Shown in pieces: positions 48,371-56,467 of a stretch of 64,000 nucleotides of DNA (the stretch's first letter is position 1; the number at the start of each line of letters is the position of its first letter). Where the stretch lies: positions 62,001 to 126,000 of the forward strand of contig JANPPC010000045.1 in NCBI GenBank assembly GCA_031428275.1, in the 5' to 3' direction. The notes under the pieces were generated by a model. The model was not told the DNA's origin. It worked only from the letters and a program-made list of their open reading frames with translations, and made no database searches. The position numbers were made by a program, and so were the translations under genes. Source of the DNA: Pseudobdellovibrio sp031428275. GTDB taxonomy: Bacteria > Bdellovibrionota > Bdellovibrionia > Bdellovibrionales > Bdellovibrionaceae.

Positions 48371-49655
48371 GCGTCTATTATTTGATATTTTTAAGGGCTT
48401 CTCGAAACTTTCGTATTCGGACCGTCTAAAAGCTTTAACTGAAGTAAATGTTTTATCTGAACAAGATCAAACCTATTTAAAAAATGGTGGCTTACAAGAT
48501 ATTGGTTTAGCTGAAAATTTTATTGAAAATGCCATAGGTTACTTTCAGTTACCATTGGGCGTAGCGACTAATTTTAAAATTGACGAGCGAGATTACGTTA
48601 TTCCGATGGCGGTTGAAGAGACTTCCATAATAGCTGCGGCTAGTAAAACAGCAAAGTGGGTGCGTGAAAACGGCTCGATCCAAACAGAAATTATAGGAAC
48701 AAATATTATTGGCCAAATTCAATTTGCCAAAGTGAAAGATATTGTCGCTTTTGAGAACATTATTTTACAACAGAAGAACTATTTAATTGAACTAGCAAAC
48801 CGCGAGGTGGCTTTCGGATTGGTTAAACGTGGCGGAGGCGTCAACGATTTGCAAGTTCGAAAGCTTGATCGTGGTGATGGATTTGTAATGGCAGTGATTC
48901 ACATTTATATGGATCCGTGCGATGCCATGGGCGCGAATATCATGAATCAGGTCTGTGAGTTTTTAAAAAAACCGCTACAAGAGTTTTCAGGTGAAGCAGT
49001 CACGATGTGTATTTTGTCGAATCTGGTTGATTCTAAATTAACTCGCGCAACGATCACATTGAACACGATCGATCGAGAGCTCGCATTGAAAATTGAAGAA
49101 GCCTCGCGTTTTGCCGAGCTGGATCCTTACCGCGCAGCCACTAATAATAAGGGAGTGTTAAACGGAATTGACCCAATCTTAGTTGCAACGGGTAACGACT
49201 GGCGCGCCGTCGAAGCGGGCGTTCATGCGTTTGCCGCTCGCGACGGGCAGTATCGTTCGATTACAAAGTGGCGCAAGCAGGGCAGCGAATTGCTCGGTGT
49301 CTTCGAAGCGCCGCTGATCGTCGGTACAGTCGGGGGCGTGACGACTCTTCATCCCTCGGCTCAAATTTCGATGAAGCTACTTGGTGTACAATCTTCAAAC
49401 GAGCTTTCAAGAATTATGGCGGCAGTTGGTTTAGTGCAAAACCTTGGGGCATTACGCGCTTTAACGACGGTGGGAATTGTCGAAGGCCACATGAAATTAC
49501 ATATCAAAAATCTTTCTTTAGGTGCCGGCGCGACCGAAAAAGAAATGCCTTTCGTCGTCAAAAAGTTAGAAGAAATTTTAGGCATAACAAAACGAATTTC
49601 GTTATCTAATGCGGTTGAAGTTTTAACTGAAATTCGAAAGCAAGATAAGTTATAA
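48357..49655 (+). CDS. mvaA: Hydroxymethylglutaryl-CoA reductase, class II
   Basis: Reduces HMG-CoA to mevalonate. The 432-residue protein lacks membrane anchors, as expected for class II. Catalytic-region motifs are 'MAVEETSIIAAASKTAKW' (Glu), 'HIYMDPCDAMGANIMNQ', 'NNKGVLNGIDPILVATGNDW' (Lys and Asp), 'GGVTTLHPSAQISMKLLG', and 'EGHMKLHIKNLS' with the catalytic His. The start overlaps fni by 14 bases, and the next gene starts directly after its stop. HMG-CoA synthase, needed to feed it, is not in this window. Confidence 0.95.
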   Translation: MSQSKRLLFDIFKGFSKLSYSDRLKALTEVNVLSEQDQTYLKNGGLQDIGLAENFIENAIGYFQLPLGVATNFKIDERDYVIPMAVEETSIIAAASKTAKWVRENGSIQTEIIGTNIIGQIQFAKVKDIVAFENIILQQKNYLIELANREVAFGLVKRGGGVNDLQVRKLDRGDGFVMAVIHIYMDPCDAMGANIMNQVCEFLKKPLQEFSGEAVTMCILSNLVDSKLTRATITLNTIDRELALKIEEASRFAELDPYRAATNNKGVLNGIDPILVATGNDWRAVEAGVHAFAARDGQYRSITKWRKQGSELLGVFEAPLIVGTVGGVTTLHPSAQISMKLLGVQSSNELSRIMAAVGLVQNLGALRALTTVGIVEGHMKLHIKNLSLGAGATEKEMPFVVKKLEEILGITKRISLSNAVEVLTEIRKQDKL

Positions 49656-50507
49656 ATGAGCTTTTTTATACCGGGTAAGACTTTTTTAGTCGGTGAATAC
49701 TCTGTTTTAGTTGGCGGGGCCGCTCTGGGTTTGGCGACGAAGCCTTGTTTTGAAGTAAGCCTTGAGTCTCGTTCTCCGTTTCAGTTTCATCCTGACAGCC
49801 CGGCCGGGCGATACTTAAAACTTCAAGGCCTGCAGTCGTCTGTACAAATAAGTGATCCCTATAAAGAAAATGGTATCAATGGCGGTTTTGGTAAATCAAC
49901 CGCAGAATTTTTAGCGGCGGCAAAAGATGATTTACATTCAAAAGAATTTACACAAGTAAGGCAAATTTATTTGGATCTGCATAAAGATGAGGTCGTAAAA
50001 CCTAGCGGAGTCGACTTAGCATTTCAATATTTTGGACAGGTCTGCCTGGCTGAAGTGACGCAGAATCGGTATTCGTCTTTTCATTGGCCCTTTGCCAATT
50101 TAGAATTTTTCGTTGTCGCGACTGGTTTGAAAGTCGCCACGCACCAACACTTGACCCAGCTTGATTTAGCTACGATTTCGCACCTGCCAAAGTATTCAGA
50201 TGACGTCATTCAAGAGTTTAAAGTCAAAGATGATGTGAAATTTATATCTAGTATGAAAGAGTGGTCACGCATTTTAAAAGCGGCGGGGTTAACACATAGC
50301 AATTCTATGCAGCTGGAAGAGGTTTTGCTGCGTGATTCGAAGATTTTAGCGGTGAAAGCCTGCGGTGCTTTAGGGGCCGATGTTATTTTAGTGTTCTGTC
50401 AAGTCGAAGACCGGCTTGCGATTCGTGATAGCTTAATAAACAAGAAATTAAAAGTTCTAGCTTCGTCGAAAGACTTATGTGACGGGATGGTTAAGTATGT
50501 GGGTTGA
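49656..50507 (+). CDS. GHMP kinase, probable phosphomevalonate kinase
   Basis: Would phosphorylate mevalonate 5-phosphate. The 283-residue product opens 'MSFFIPGKTFLVGEYSVLVG', where the GEY form of the first GHMP motif is typical of phosphomevalonate kinase (mevalonate kinase has GEH). 'KPSGVDLAFQYFGQVCLAEV' near 112 fits the family. The glycine-rich ATP motif is unusual: 'NGGFGKSTAEFLAA' near 71 has Lys where most have Ser (GxGSSAA). The protein is also shorter than the usual 330-370 residues, so it is divergent. The position between HMG-CoA reductase and mvaD is the main support for the assignment. Confidence 0.75.
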   Translation: MSFFIPGKTFLVGEYSVLVGGAALGLATKPCFEVSLESRSPFQFHPDSPAGRYLKLQGLQSSVQISDPYKENGINGGFGKSTAEFLAAAKDDLHSKEFTQVRQIYLDLHKDEVVKPSGVDLAFQYFGQVCLAEVTQNRYSSFHWPFANLEFFVVATGLKVATHQHLTQLDLATISHLPKYSDDVIQEFKVKDDVKFISSMKEWSRILKAAGLTHSNSMQLEEVLLRDSKILAVKACGALGADVILVFCQVEDRLAIRDSLINKKLKVLASSKDLCDGMVKYVG

Positions 50508-51477
50508 AGCATCCGCGCCTTCGAATATTGCGCTGATAAAATATATGGGTAAGGCTGATGTGACCGCGAATCGTCCAACGAACTCTTCGCTTTCATTTTC
50601 GCTAGATAAGCTACGTACTTTTGTGCGGATCAAGCGCATTGAAAAGCTTACGGTCGATAAATGGCAGCCGCTTGAACGTGAAGACCTGCGGCCGATCGTA
50701 TTATCAACAAAGGGTCGCGAAAAATTTTTAAATCATTTCGCGATGCTCAAGCATGAGTTTAAAATAGAAGGTTTCTATCAAATAGAGTCGGCAAATAATT
50801 TTCCGTCCGATTGTGGCTTGGCAAGTTCGGCATCAAGTTTTGCGGCTTTAACGATGGCTGCGCATGATTGGCGAGTTAAAGATGCGCAAGGCCCGATCGT
50901 TCCGTATCGTCCCAAAGAGCTGGCAAAGTTATCGCAAAAGGGTTCGGGTTCATCATGTCGCTCATTTTTTAGCCCTTGGTCATTGTGGCACGAAGGCGGT
51001 GCAGAATCAATTCAGCTGCCTTATACAAATCTAAAGCACCAGGTCATTTTGTGTGACGAAAGTATTAAAGAAGTATCGTCGAGCGCTGCGCACCAGTTGG
51101 TATTAACTTCAGACTTATTTCATGGTCGACCCGAGCGCGCCGAAGAGCGACTTCGAAACCTGGTTCAATGCTTAAGAATTGAAGACTGGAAAAAAGCACA
51201 TGACATTTGCTGGAACGAGTTCTGGGACATGCATGTTTTATTTCACACTTCGGTGCCCGCGTTTATTTATATGAACGATGTCACTATGAAAGTTCTTAAC
51301 CTACTTAATGACTATTGGAAAAAAAATAATGATGGTCCAATCGTTACAATGGACGCGGGAAGTAACATTCATTTGTTGTACCGTTCTGACCAACAGGCCG
51401 TGTACGACGAAATGATTACGCAGTTTAAGAGCGTTGCCGCTATTTGGACAGATGAGGGTTATCTTGCAAAGCAATAA
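50497..51477 (+). CDS. mvaD: Diphosphomevalonate decarboxylase
   Basis: Converts mevalonate 5-diphosphate to IPP with ATP. The 326-residue product starts 'MWVEASAPSNIALIKYMGKA', followed by 'RPTNSSLSFSLDKLRT', the ATP loop 'FPSDCGLASSASSFAALTMA' (near 106), 'QKGSGSSCRSFF' (near 147) and 'VTMDAGSNIHLLY' (near 283) with the catalytic Asp. ATG 50497 is preferred over an upstream in-frame start at 50479; it overlaps the previous gene by 11 bases. A pyrophosphate-mevalonate-specific decarboxylase is favoured over phosphomevalonate variants because a second GHMP kinase is present. Confidence 0.92.
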   Translation: MWVEASAPSNIALIKYMGKADVTANRPTNSSLSFSLDKLRTFVRIKRIEKLTVDKWQPLEREDLRPIVLSTKGREKFLNHFAMLKHEFKIEGFYQIESANNFPSDCGLASSASSFAALTMAAHDWRVKDAQGPIVPYRPKELAKLSQKGSGSSCRSFFSPWSLWHEGGAESIQLPYTNLKHQVILCDESIKEVSSSAAHQLVLTSDLFHGRPERAEERLRNLVQCLRIEDWKKAHDICWNEFWDMHVLFHTSVPAFIYMNDVTMKVLNLLNDYWKKNNDGPIVTMDAGSNIHLLYRSDQQAVYDEMITQFKSVAAIWTDEGYLAKQ

Positions 51478-52393
51478 AGAATTCAGTTTTCAAGTTCAAG
51501 TGCCGGGTAAGTGGATTTTAGCCGGAGAGCATACAGTTCTAAGGGGCGGTGACGCCGTTGTTTTTCCGTTACCTTCAAGGTATCTGACTTTAACTTATTT
51601 CAAGACCGAGCATGAAATTGAGATTCACTTGCAGGGAACGGATCATCCCGAGCTTGAACTGATTATTTGGTCTGTCTTTGAAAAAGCTTTAAAAAATTTA
51701 AACTTAAAACGTCGTCAGCTGAGCGGTCGCATTGAGCTTGATTCGCATATTTTATTTGGTGCAGGCATGGGCGCATCGGCGACGCTTTGTGTAGCCCTGA
51801 CTGAATTTTTTGGCCATTTAGGCTATATTCAAGATAAAGATAAATACACTTTCGCGACGGATTTAGAAAATCTTTTTCACGGCGAAAGCAGTGGTGTTGA
51901 TGTCGCTGTAACCCTATATAAAAAGCCCTTACTTTTTTCGAGAATAAATGGTTTTAAGCCCCTTGAGTTGAATAGTAAGCCCTTGCTATTTCTTTCGCAT
52001 ACCGGAGCACGAGGAGTTACGAAAGATTGCGTTGATAAAGTGAAGCAATTGTTTTTAAGTAATCCCCAACTAGCTGAAAGAATTGACAAAAATATGATGA
52101 GCGCGGTTCAGAAATTTAAAGAGTTAACTCGCCAGGAACGAGTTGATATCGACTCGTGGGCAAAAACGATGACAACGGCTCATCGATGTTTTGAACAATG
52201 GGGTCTGGTTAACGAAGCGGTTACCAAGCACACGGAAATACTATTTCGTGGCGGTGCTCTGGCCGTTAAATTAACGGGTTCAGGTGGCGGAGGATTTGTG
52301 CTCAGTTTGTGGAGCGAGATGCCTAACGAGCAGTCGATGAGCTTGCCCTTTGAAATGATCCCTTGCTTTCAAGCCTCTTTAAGCGAAAAATAA
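51464..52393 (+). CDS. Mevalonate kinase
   Basis: Phosphorylates mevalonate. The 309-residue protein has 'VPGKWILAGEHTVLRGGDAV' (GEH motif) near the start, the ATP loop 'FGAGMGASATLCVALTEFFG' near 98, 'HGESSGVDVAVTLY' near 138, and 'KLTGSGGGGFVLSLW' near 267. TTG 51464 is chosen as start because GAGGG (51454-51458) precedes it by 5 bases. Upstream in-frame TTG (51434) and ATG (51452) lack a ribosome site. It overlaps mvaD by 14 bases, consistent with coupled translation of the pathway. Confidence 0.9.
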   Translation: MQSNKEFSFQVQVPGKWILAGEHTVLRGGDAVVFPLPSRYLTLTYFKTEHEIEIHLQGTDHPELELIIWSVFEKALKNLNLKRRQLSGRIELDSHILFGAGMGASATLCVALTEFFGHLGYIQDKDKYTFATDLENLFHGESSGVDVAVTLYKKPLLFSRINGFKPLELNSKPLLFLSHTGARGVTKDCVDKVKQLFLSNPQLAERIDKNMMSAVQKFKELTRQERVDIDSWAKTMTTAHRCFEQWGLVNEAVTKHTEILFRGGALAVKLTGSGGGGFVLSLWSEMPNEQSMSLPFEMIPCFQASLSEK

Positions 52394-52397
52394 TGTG

Positions 52398-53087
52398 ATG
52401 CGAAAATTGGTGATCGTTCCGACATACAATGAAATCGATAATATTAAAGTTCTTTTGCCCGAGCTCATCGCTTTGCAAGCTGATTTTGATATTCTGGTGG
52501 TCGATGACTCATCTCCAGATAAGACGGCTGATTTTGTATCTGAATTTTCAAAACGCGAAAAGCGAGTGAACTTACTTTTGCGAAACCAAAAAAATGGTTT
52601 AGGTAAAGCCTATATCGCCGGTTTCAAGTGGGGCATCGAACATTCATATGAGGCCTTAGTAGAAATGGATGCTGACTTTTCACATCGCCCCGTCGACTTA
52701 ACTAAAATTTTACGACAGCTTGATTCAAGTGATGTGGTCGTCGGCTCTCGTTACGTGCCAGGCGGGGAAACCGTTAATTGGGGCTTGCTGCGAAAATTAA
52801 TTTCTCGCGGTGGTAGTCTGTATTCCCGCATTATACTAGGATACCCAACGCGTGATTGGACGGGCGGGTTTAATGGTTGGAGAACTCCGGTCTTGCAGGC
52901 CATCGGTTTAGATACGATTCAATCAAATGGTTACAGCTTTCAAATTGAATTGAAATACAAGGCTCAAAAGCGTGGTTATAATGTAACGGAAATTCCGATT
53001 GTGTTTGAAGATCGGCGTGTCGGACAAAGTAAGATGTCTTTAAAAATTGTGTTGGAAGCTTTTTATAAAGTTTGGATGATTCGTTAA
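52398..53087 (+). CDS. Polyprenol-phosphate mannosyltransferase-like GT2
   Basis: A soluble GT2 enzyme of 229 residues related to dolichol-phosphate mannose synthase: 'LVIVPTYNEIDNIKVLLPEL', 'ILVVDDSSPDKTADFV', 'ALVEMDADFSHRPVDL' (DxD) near 88, 'VVGSRYVPGGETVNWGLLRK' near 112 and 'RDWTGGFNGWR' near 152. There is no C-terminal membrane domain, as in minimal Dpm1/Ppm1 types. It probably moves mannose from GDP-mannose to a polyprenyl phosphate, which fits the mevalonate genes just upstream. The sugar is inferred; glucose is possible. A GTG at 52395 is an alternative start. Confidence 0.85.
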   Translation: MRKLVIVPTYNEIDNIKVLLPELIALQADFDILVVDDSSPDKTADFVSEFSKREKRVNLLLRNQKNGLGKAYIAGFKWGIEHSYEALVEMDADFSHRPVDLTKILRQLDSSDVVVGSRYVPGGETVNWGLLRKLISRGGSLYSRIILGYPTRDWTGGFNGWRTPVLQAIGLDTIQSNGYSFQIELKYKAQKRGYNVTEIPIVFEDRRVGQSKMSLKIVLEAFYKVWMIR

Positions 53088-53791
53088 TGACAGACGATAA
53101 GGCTCCGGAACGAGCAATTACTGATTTTTTAAACGAACTTGATGAAAGAGAATCTTTGCTTGCGCTAAAAAGTGCTTTCACGCAAAAGTCAGTTCTTTAT
53201 TTTAGAACCGATGCCGCCGAGAAAGTCATAGCCGCAGCAATTGACTCGTTTATCGATAAAAGAGTTATTTTAAAATTAGAAAATCCTGATATTTCAATTA
53301 CGATTAATGTAGAAGTTTCTATCAAGTTCAATGTAGGCACCGAAGTCTTTTTTGTGAAAACGCCCATTAAAAGTTACCTTGGTTCGCTTTGTTTTGATTT
53401 AACTTCAAAAGTGATTCAGCTGAAACGGCGTAAAGAGCCTCGGCTTTTGGTTCCGAAAAAGTATACGCAATCTGCAGCTATTCTTAGTCAAGTCGCGGGT
53501 GTTAGGCCCATACTTTGTACGGTGATCGACATTTCGAGTTATGGAATGCGCTTAGAAGTTAAAAATCTTATGCAAATTCAAGTCAAGCGAGACGATATGA
53601 TTAAAATTCAATTTCAAATTCATCGTCGGGCTGAAGTGCAATGCGAAGCCAGGGTTCGATTTTTTATGAATCGTCAAAATCACGGGACCTTGCTAGGACT
53701 AGAGATGGTGTACACCAAAGACATTCAGCGTGAGCGCGTTTCAGGAATCGTTGACGATATCGTCAGTTTTCAAAACGGCCAAAAATTTTAA
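53087..53791 (+). CDS. PilZ-domain (c-di-GMP binding) protein
   Basis: A 234-residue cytoplasmic protein. The N-terminal half (about 1-115) looks like a YcgR-N-type beta domain. The C-terminal half has the PilZ signature: 'QLKRRKEPRLLVPKK' (RxxxR) near 115 and 'VIDISSYGMRLEV' (D-x-S-x-x-G) near 151. It should bind cyclic di-GMP and may tune motility, secretion or polysaccharide output. ATG 53087 overlaps the stop of the mannosyltransferase gene (TAATG), so the two are coupled. It ends 4 bases into the convergent methyltransferase gene. Confidence 0.85.
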   Translation: MTDDKAPERAITDFLNELDERESLLALKSAFTQKSVLYFRTDAAEKVIAAAIDSFIDKRVILKLENPDISITINVEVSIKFNVGTEVFFVKTPIKSYLGSLCFDLTSKVIQLKRRKEPRLLVPKKYTQSAAILSQVAGVRPILCTVIDISSYGMRLEVKNLMQIQVKRDDMIKIQFQIHRRAEVQCEARVRFFMNRQNHGTLLGLEMVYTKDIQRERVSGIVDDIVSFQNGQKF

Positions 53792-54540
53792 TTCAGTTTT
53801 TTCCATTCCCATAAAGCCAGTGTCGTCGAGATTGTAGCGTTCAGTGATTCAATTCCAGTCGTCGGAATATGGATGAATTTCATTTGGCGTTTTTGCTCAT
53901 GCGATAGGCTTAAGCCTGGGCCCTCTTCGCCGACCCATAGGCGCAGGTCTCTGGGCCACTGCACTTGTTGAAGTGGCGTTCCGTGAAGTTCAAGCGCATA
54001 ATTTTCAGCTATTAACGGAAGGTTCGAAAGCTTTTCTTTAACGATCGAGAATGACATACGTAGTGCAGCCGCGGCCGAGGCTTTAATGGAATGAGGCAAG
54101 AACGGGTGTGTTGATTCTTGAGTTAATATCATTTCGCGAACACCAAAACCCACCGCGGATCTAATCAGTGCTCCTAGGTTTCGGGGATCTCCTAGTGGGC
54201 AAATGATTTCTAAACCGCGCGGCGCCTGTTCGATTTGTTTAATTGGAAAAGCTTGAAATGATAAAACCAAAAGCGGAAAATTTGTGCCAAGTACATCAAG
54301 TTCTTTGAAAAGATCTTTAGTTAATATCGTCGTCTTCGCCGACGTCTGAAAATGAGGAATCTGGTGATAGATGACATATTCAATTTTGAAATGATCTGAG
54401 GGGCGCAGTAAAAATTCTTCTACTAATTTACTACCCATTAAGAAAAACTGTTGGTGCTCTTTAATGCCTTTAGAGCTTAAAAGACTTTGCCAAGCTTTGT
54501 ACTGCGCATTCGATGCGGATGAAATATCAAGTGGTTTCAT
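53788..54540 (-). CDS. SpoU/TrmH-family RNA 2'-O-methyltransferase
   Basis: A 250-residue RNA methyltransferase of the SPOUT class. An N-terminal substrate-binding domain includes 'AWQSLLSSKGIKEHQQFFLM'. The C-terminal knot carries the three SpoU motifs: 'CPLGDPRNLGALIRSAVGFG' near 134, 'LWVGEEGPGLS' near 203 and 'IPTTGIESLNATISTTLALW' near 224. The target is probably a 23S rRNA or tRNA ribose, but the site cannot be read. The ATG at 54540 overlaps the rsmG stop (TAATG), so the two RNA methyltransferases are coupled. Confidence 0.9.
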   Translation of the reverse strand: MKPLDISSASNAQYKAWQSLLSSKGIKEHQQFFLMGSKLVEEFLLRPSDHFKIEYVIYHQIPHFQTSAKTTILTKDLFKELDVLGTNFPLLVLSFQAFPIKQIEQAPRGLEIICPLGDPRNLGALIRSAVGFGVREMILTQESTHPFLPHSIKASAAAALRMSFSIVKEKLSNLPLIAENYALELHGTPLQQVQWPRDLRLWVGEEGPGLSLSHEQKRQMKFIHIPTTGIESLNATISTTLALWEWKKLN

Positions 54541-55355
54541 TATTCGACCTCTTCATCTGGATCTTCAGGTAATGGTGCATTTTTAATTTTACGGTAAACC
54601 ACTAATCGTCGGTGGTTTTGCGTATGTTTCAAATCATAGGCGATGTCTTTTTCTAGTTTATAAAATTCAGACATTTGGTCTTTCGCCATTTTTAATTCGG
54701 GGTCAACGCCGGGGCCCTTCATAAAGTACACGTAGCCACCTTCTTGCACACAGCTGATTACGTTACGTAAAGTATTCGGAATATCTTCCACCGCGCGAGT
54801 GATCACGGATTGGACCGGATAGACAAAGTGTTCGTTAATATTGCGACCGATGATATCTAAATTTTTTAATTGCAGTTCGTCGCGCACCGTTTTTAAAAAC
54901 TCGACGCGTTTTTGCACGCCTTCACCAAGTAAGATTTTTTCATCAGGAAAGCGTATTTTTAAAGGAATACCCGGAAAGCCCGGGCCTGTGCCAACATCGA
55001 TCAGCGGAAATTTAATATCGACTAACTCGGCAACAATCATTGAATCGATAAAGTGCTTAATGGCGATATCTTTTAGTTTTAACAGGCGCGTAAAATTTTG
55101 ATGCTCTTGATTTTTCATCATCACATTGTAAAACTGCGCCAGTTTAACTCGCTCAACATGCGAGCACTGAAAGTTATGGTTACGGAAGATATCGGCTAAG
55201 CGGTCATTGGCTTCATCGACTGAATAGATAGTTTCGGGCTTGGAGTCTCGGCGGCCGACGGCAGGGACGGCCAAATGCTGGTCCTTCAGGCTGATTCCGG
55301 CCTTGGTTTTACGTGCTTTATACGGAGAGTAGTTTTCTTTATTTTTATGCGCCAC
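54540..55355 (-). CDS. rsmG: 16S rRNA (guanine527-N7)-methyltransferase RsmG
   Basis: Methylates G527 of 16S rRNA using S-adenosylmethionine. Core motifs are 'LIDVGTGPGFPGIPLKI' (near 119, SAM site), 'FLKTVRDELQLKNLDIIGRN' and 'SVITRAVEDIPNTL' near 183. The product is 271 residues, longer than the usual 205-240, because of a basic N-terminal extension of about 45 residues ('YSPYKARKTKAGISLKDQHL'). No gidA/mnmG, parA or parB lies next to it, unlike in many genomes. It diverges from pheS across 77 bases. Confidence 0.93.
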   Translation of the reverse strand: MAHKNKENYSPYKARKTKAGISLKDQHLAVPAVGRRDSKPETIYSVDEANDRLADIFRNHNFQCSHVERVKLAQFYNVMMKNQEHQNFTRLLKLKDIAIKHFIDSMIVAELVDIKFPLIDVGTGPGFPGIPLKIRFPDEKILLGEGVQKRVEFLKTVRDELQLKNLDIIGRNINEHFVYPVQSVITRAVEDIPNTLRNVISCVQEGGYVYFMKGPGVDPELKMAKDQMSEFYKLEKDIAYDLKHTQNHRRLVVYRKIKNAPLPEDPDEEVE

Positions 55356-55395
55356 AATAAACCTTTGGAAGGCAAGCTACCACATAGCTAAACCC

Positions 55396-55424
55396 TTGAA
55401 AAGACTAAAAATATTTCACATAAT
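55396..55424 (+). promoter_or_regulatory. Strong sigma-70-type promoter of pheST
   Basis: TTGAAA at 55396-55401, a 17-base spacer, and CATAAT at 55419-55424; both hexamers match consensus at five of six positions. The predicted transcription start (about 55431) is only about 2 bases before the pheS ATG at 55433, which has no Shine-Dalgarno. This implies a leaderless or near-leaderless message. Confidence 0.7.
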
Positions 55425-55432
55425 AAACGCCT

Positions 55433-56452
55433 ATGTCACAGACTCAATTGAACCAAATAAAATCCGACGCCTTAAAGGCATTCACATTGGCTGCAACTTC
55501 ACAAGACTTGTACAATCAAAAGGTACAATTCCTTGGTAAAAGCGGTGCTTTAACTGAAGCCATGAAAATGATGGCCTCTTTACCTAAGGAAGAAAAACCC
55601 GCCTTCGGTAAGATGGTTAACGAAGTGAAGTCTGAGCTTGAAACCGCTTATGACCAGGCCGAGTTATCTCTGAAAAACCGAGAAATAAATTCACAGATGC
55701 TAAGTGAAAAGTTGGATCTGACATTGCCCACCGCCGCGCGCGATCCGGGTAAAGAGCATCCGATTCATAAAGTGACCAACGAGATTTTTGGTATCATGGC
55801 GCGCTTGGGTTATAGTCTGCGAACAGGCCCGTTGATTGAAAAAGATTATTATAATTTTGAAGCCTTAAATATACCGCCGAATCACCCCGCACGCGATATG
55901 CAAGATACTTTCTTCGTCGACGAGACGCACGTCCTACGAACGCATACTTCGCCGATTCAAATTCACTCGCTTGAGAACGAAAAACCACCATTGCGTATTA
56001 TTGGCACGGGTTCTGTTTTTCGCGTTGATAGCGATATTTCGCATTTGCCTAACTTTCATCAAATTGAAGGCATGTGTGTAGATGAAAAAGTTTCGATGTC
56101 GGATTTAAAAGGCACGATTACTTTTTTTGTGCGTGAATTTTTTGGCCCGGGCTTGAAAACTCGCTTTCGCCCTAGTTTTTTTCCGTTTACGGAGCCTTCG
56201 GCTGAAGTGGATTGTTCGTGCCCGATTTGCAAAGGCAAGGGCTGTTCTTTGTGTAAACAAACGGGTTGGATTGAAATCGGTGGTTGTGGTTTGATTAATC
56301 CGAAAGTTTTTGAATTTGCTAAAGTCGAGTACCCGAAGTGGCAAGGTTTTGCATTTGGCTTCGGCGTCGAACGCATGGCGATCATTAAATACGGAGTCGA
56401 CGATATTCGTTTATTTCCGGGTAATGATGTTCGTTTCTTGAAACAGTTTTAG
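55433..56452 (+). CDS. pheS: Phenylalanyl-tRNA synthetase alpha subunit
   Basis: Catalytic subunit of the alpha2-beta2 enzyme. The 339-residue product has an N-terminal coiled coil that binds tRNA (about 1-85), then the class II core: 'HPARDMQDTFFVDETHVLRT' near 155, 'FRVDSDISHLPNFHQIEGM' near 196, and 'FGFGVERMAIIKYGVDDIRL' near 308. A Cys-rich insert 'CSCPICKGKGCSLCKQTGW' (near 258) could bind zinc; such inserts are known in many PheS proteins. No phe leader peptide or T-box is seen upstream. pheT follows after 15 bases. Confidence 0.96.
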   Translation: MSQTQLNQIKSDALKAFTLAATSQDLYNQKVQFLGKSGALTEAMKMMASLPKEEKPAFGKMVNEVKSELETAYDQAELSLKNREINSQMLSEKLDLTLPTAARDPGKEHPIHKVTNEIFGIMARLGYSLRTGPLIEKDYYNFEALNIPPNHPARDMQDTFFVDETHVLRTHTSPIQIHSLENEKPPLRIIGTGSVFRVDSDISHLPNFHQIEGMCVDEKVSMSDLKGTITFFVREFFGPGLKTRFRPSFFPFTEPSAEVDCSCPICKGKGCSLCKQTGWIEIGGCGLINPKVFEFAKVEYPKWQGFAFGFGVERMAIIKYGVDDIRLFPGNDVRFLKQF

Positions 56453-56467
56453 TAGCTAGGATTTAAT

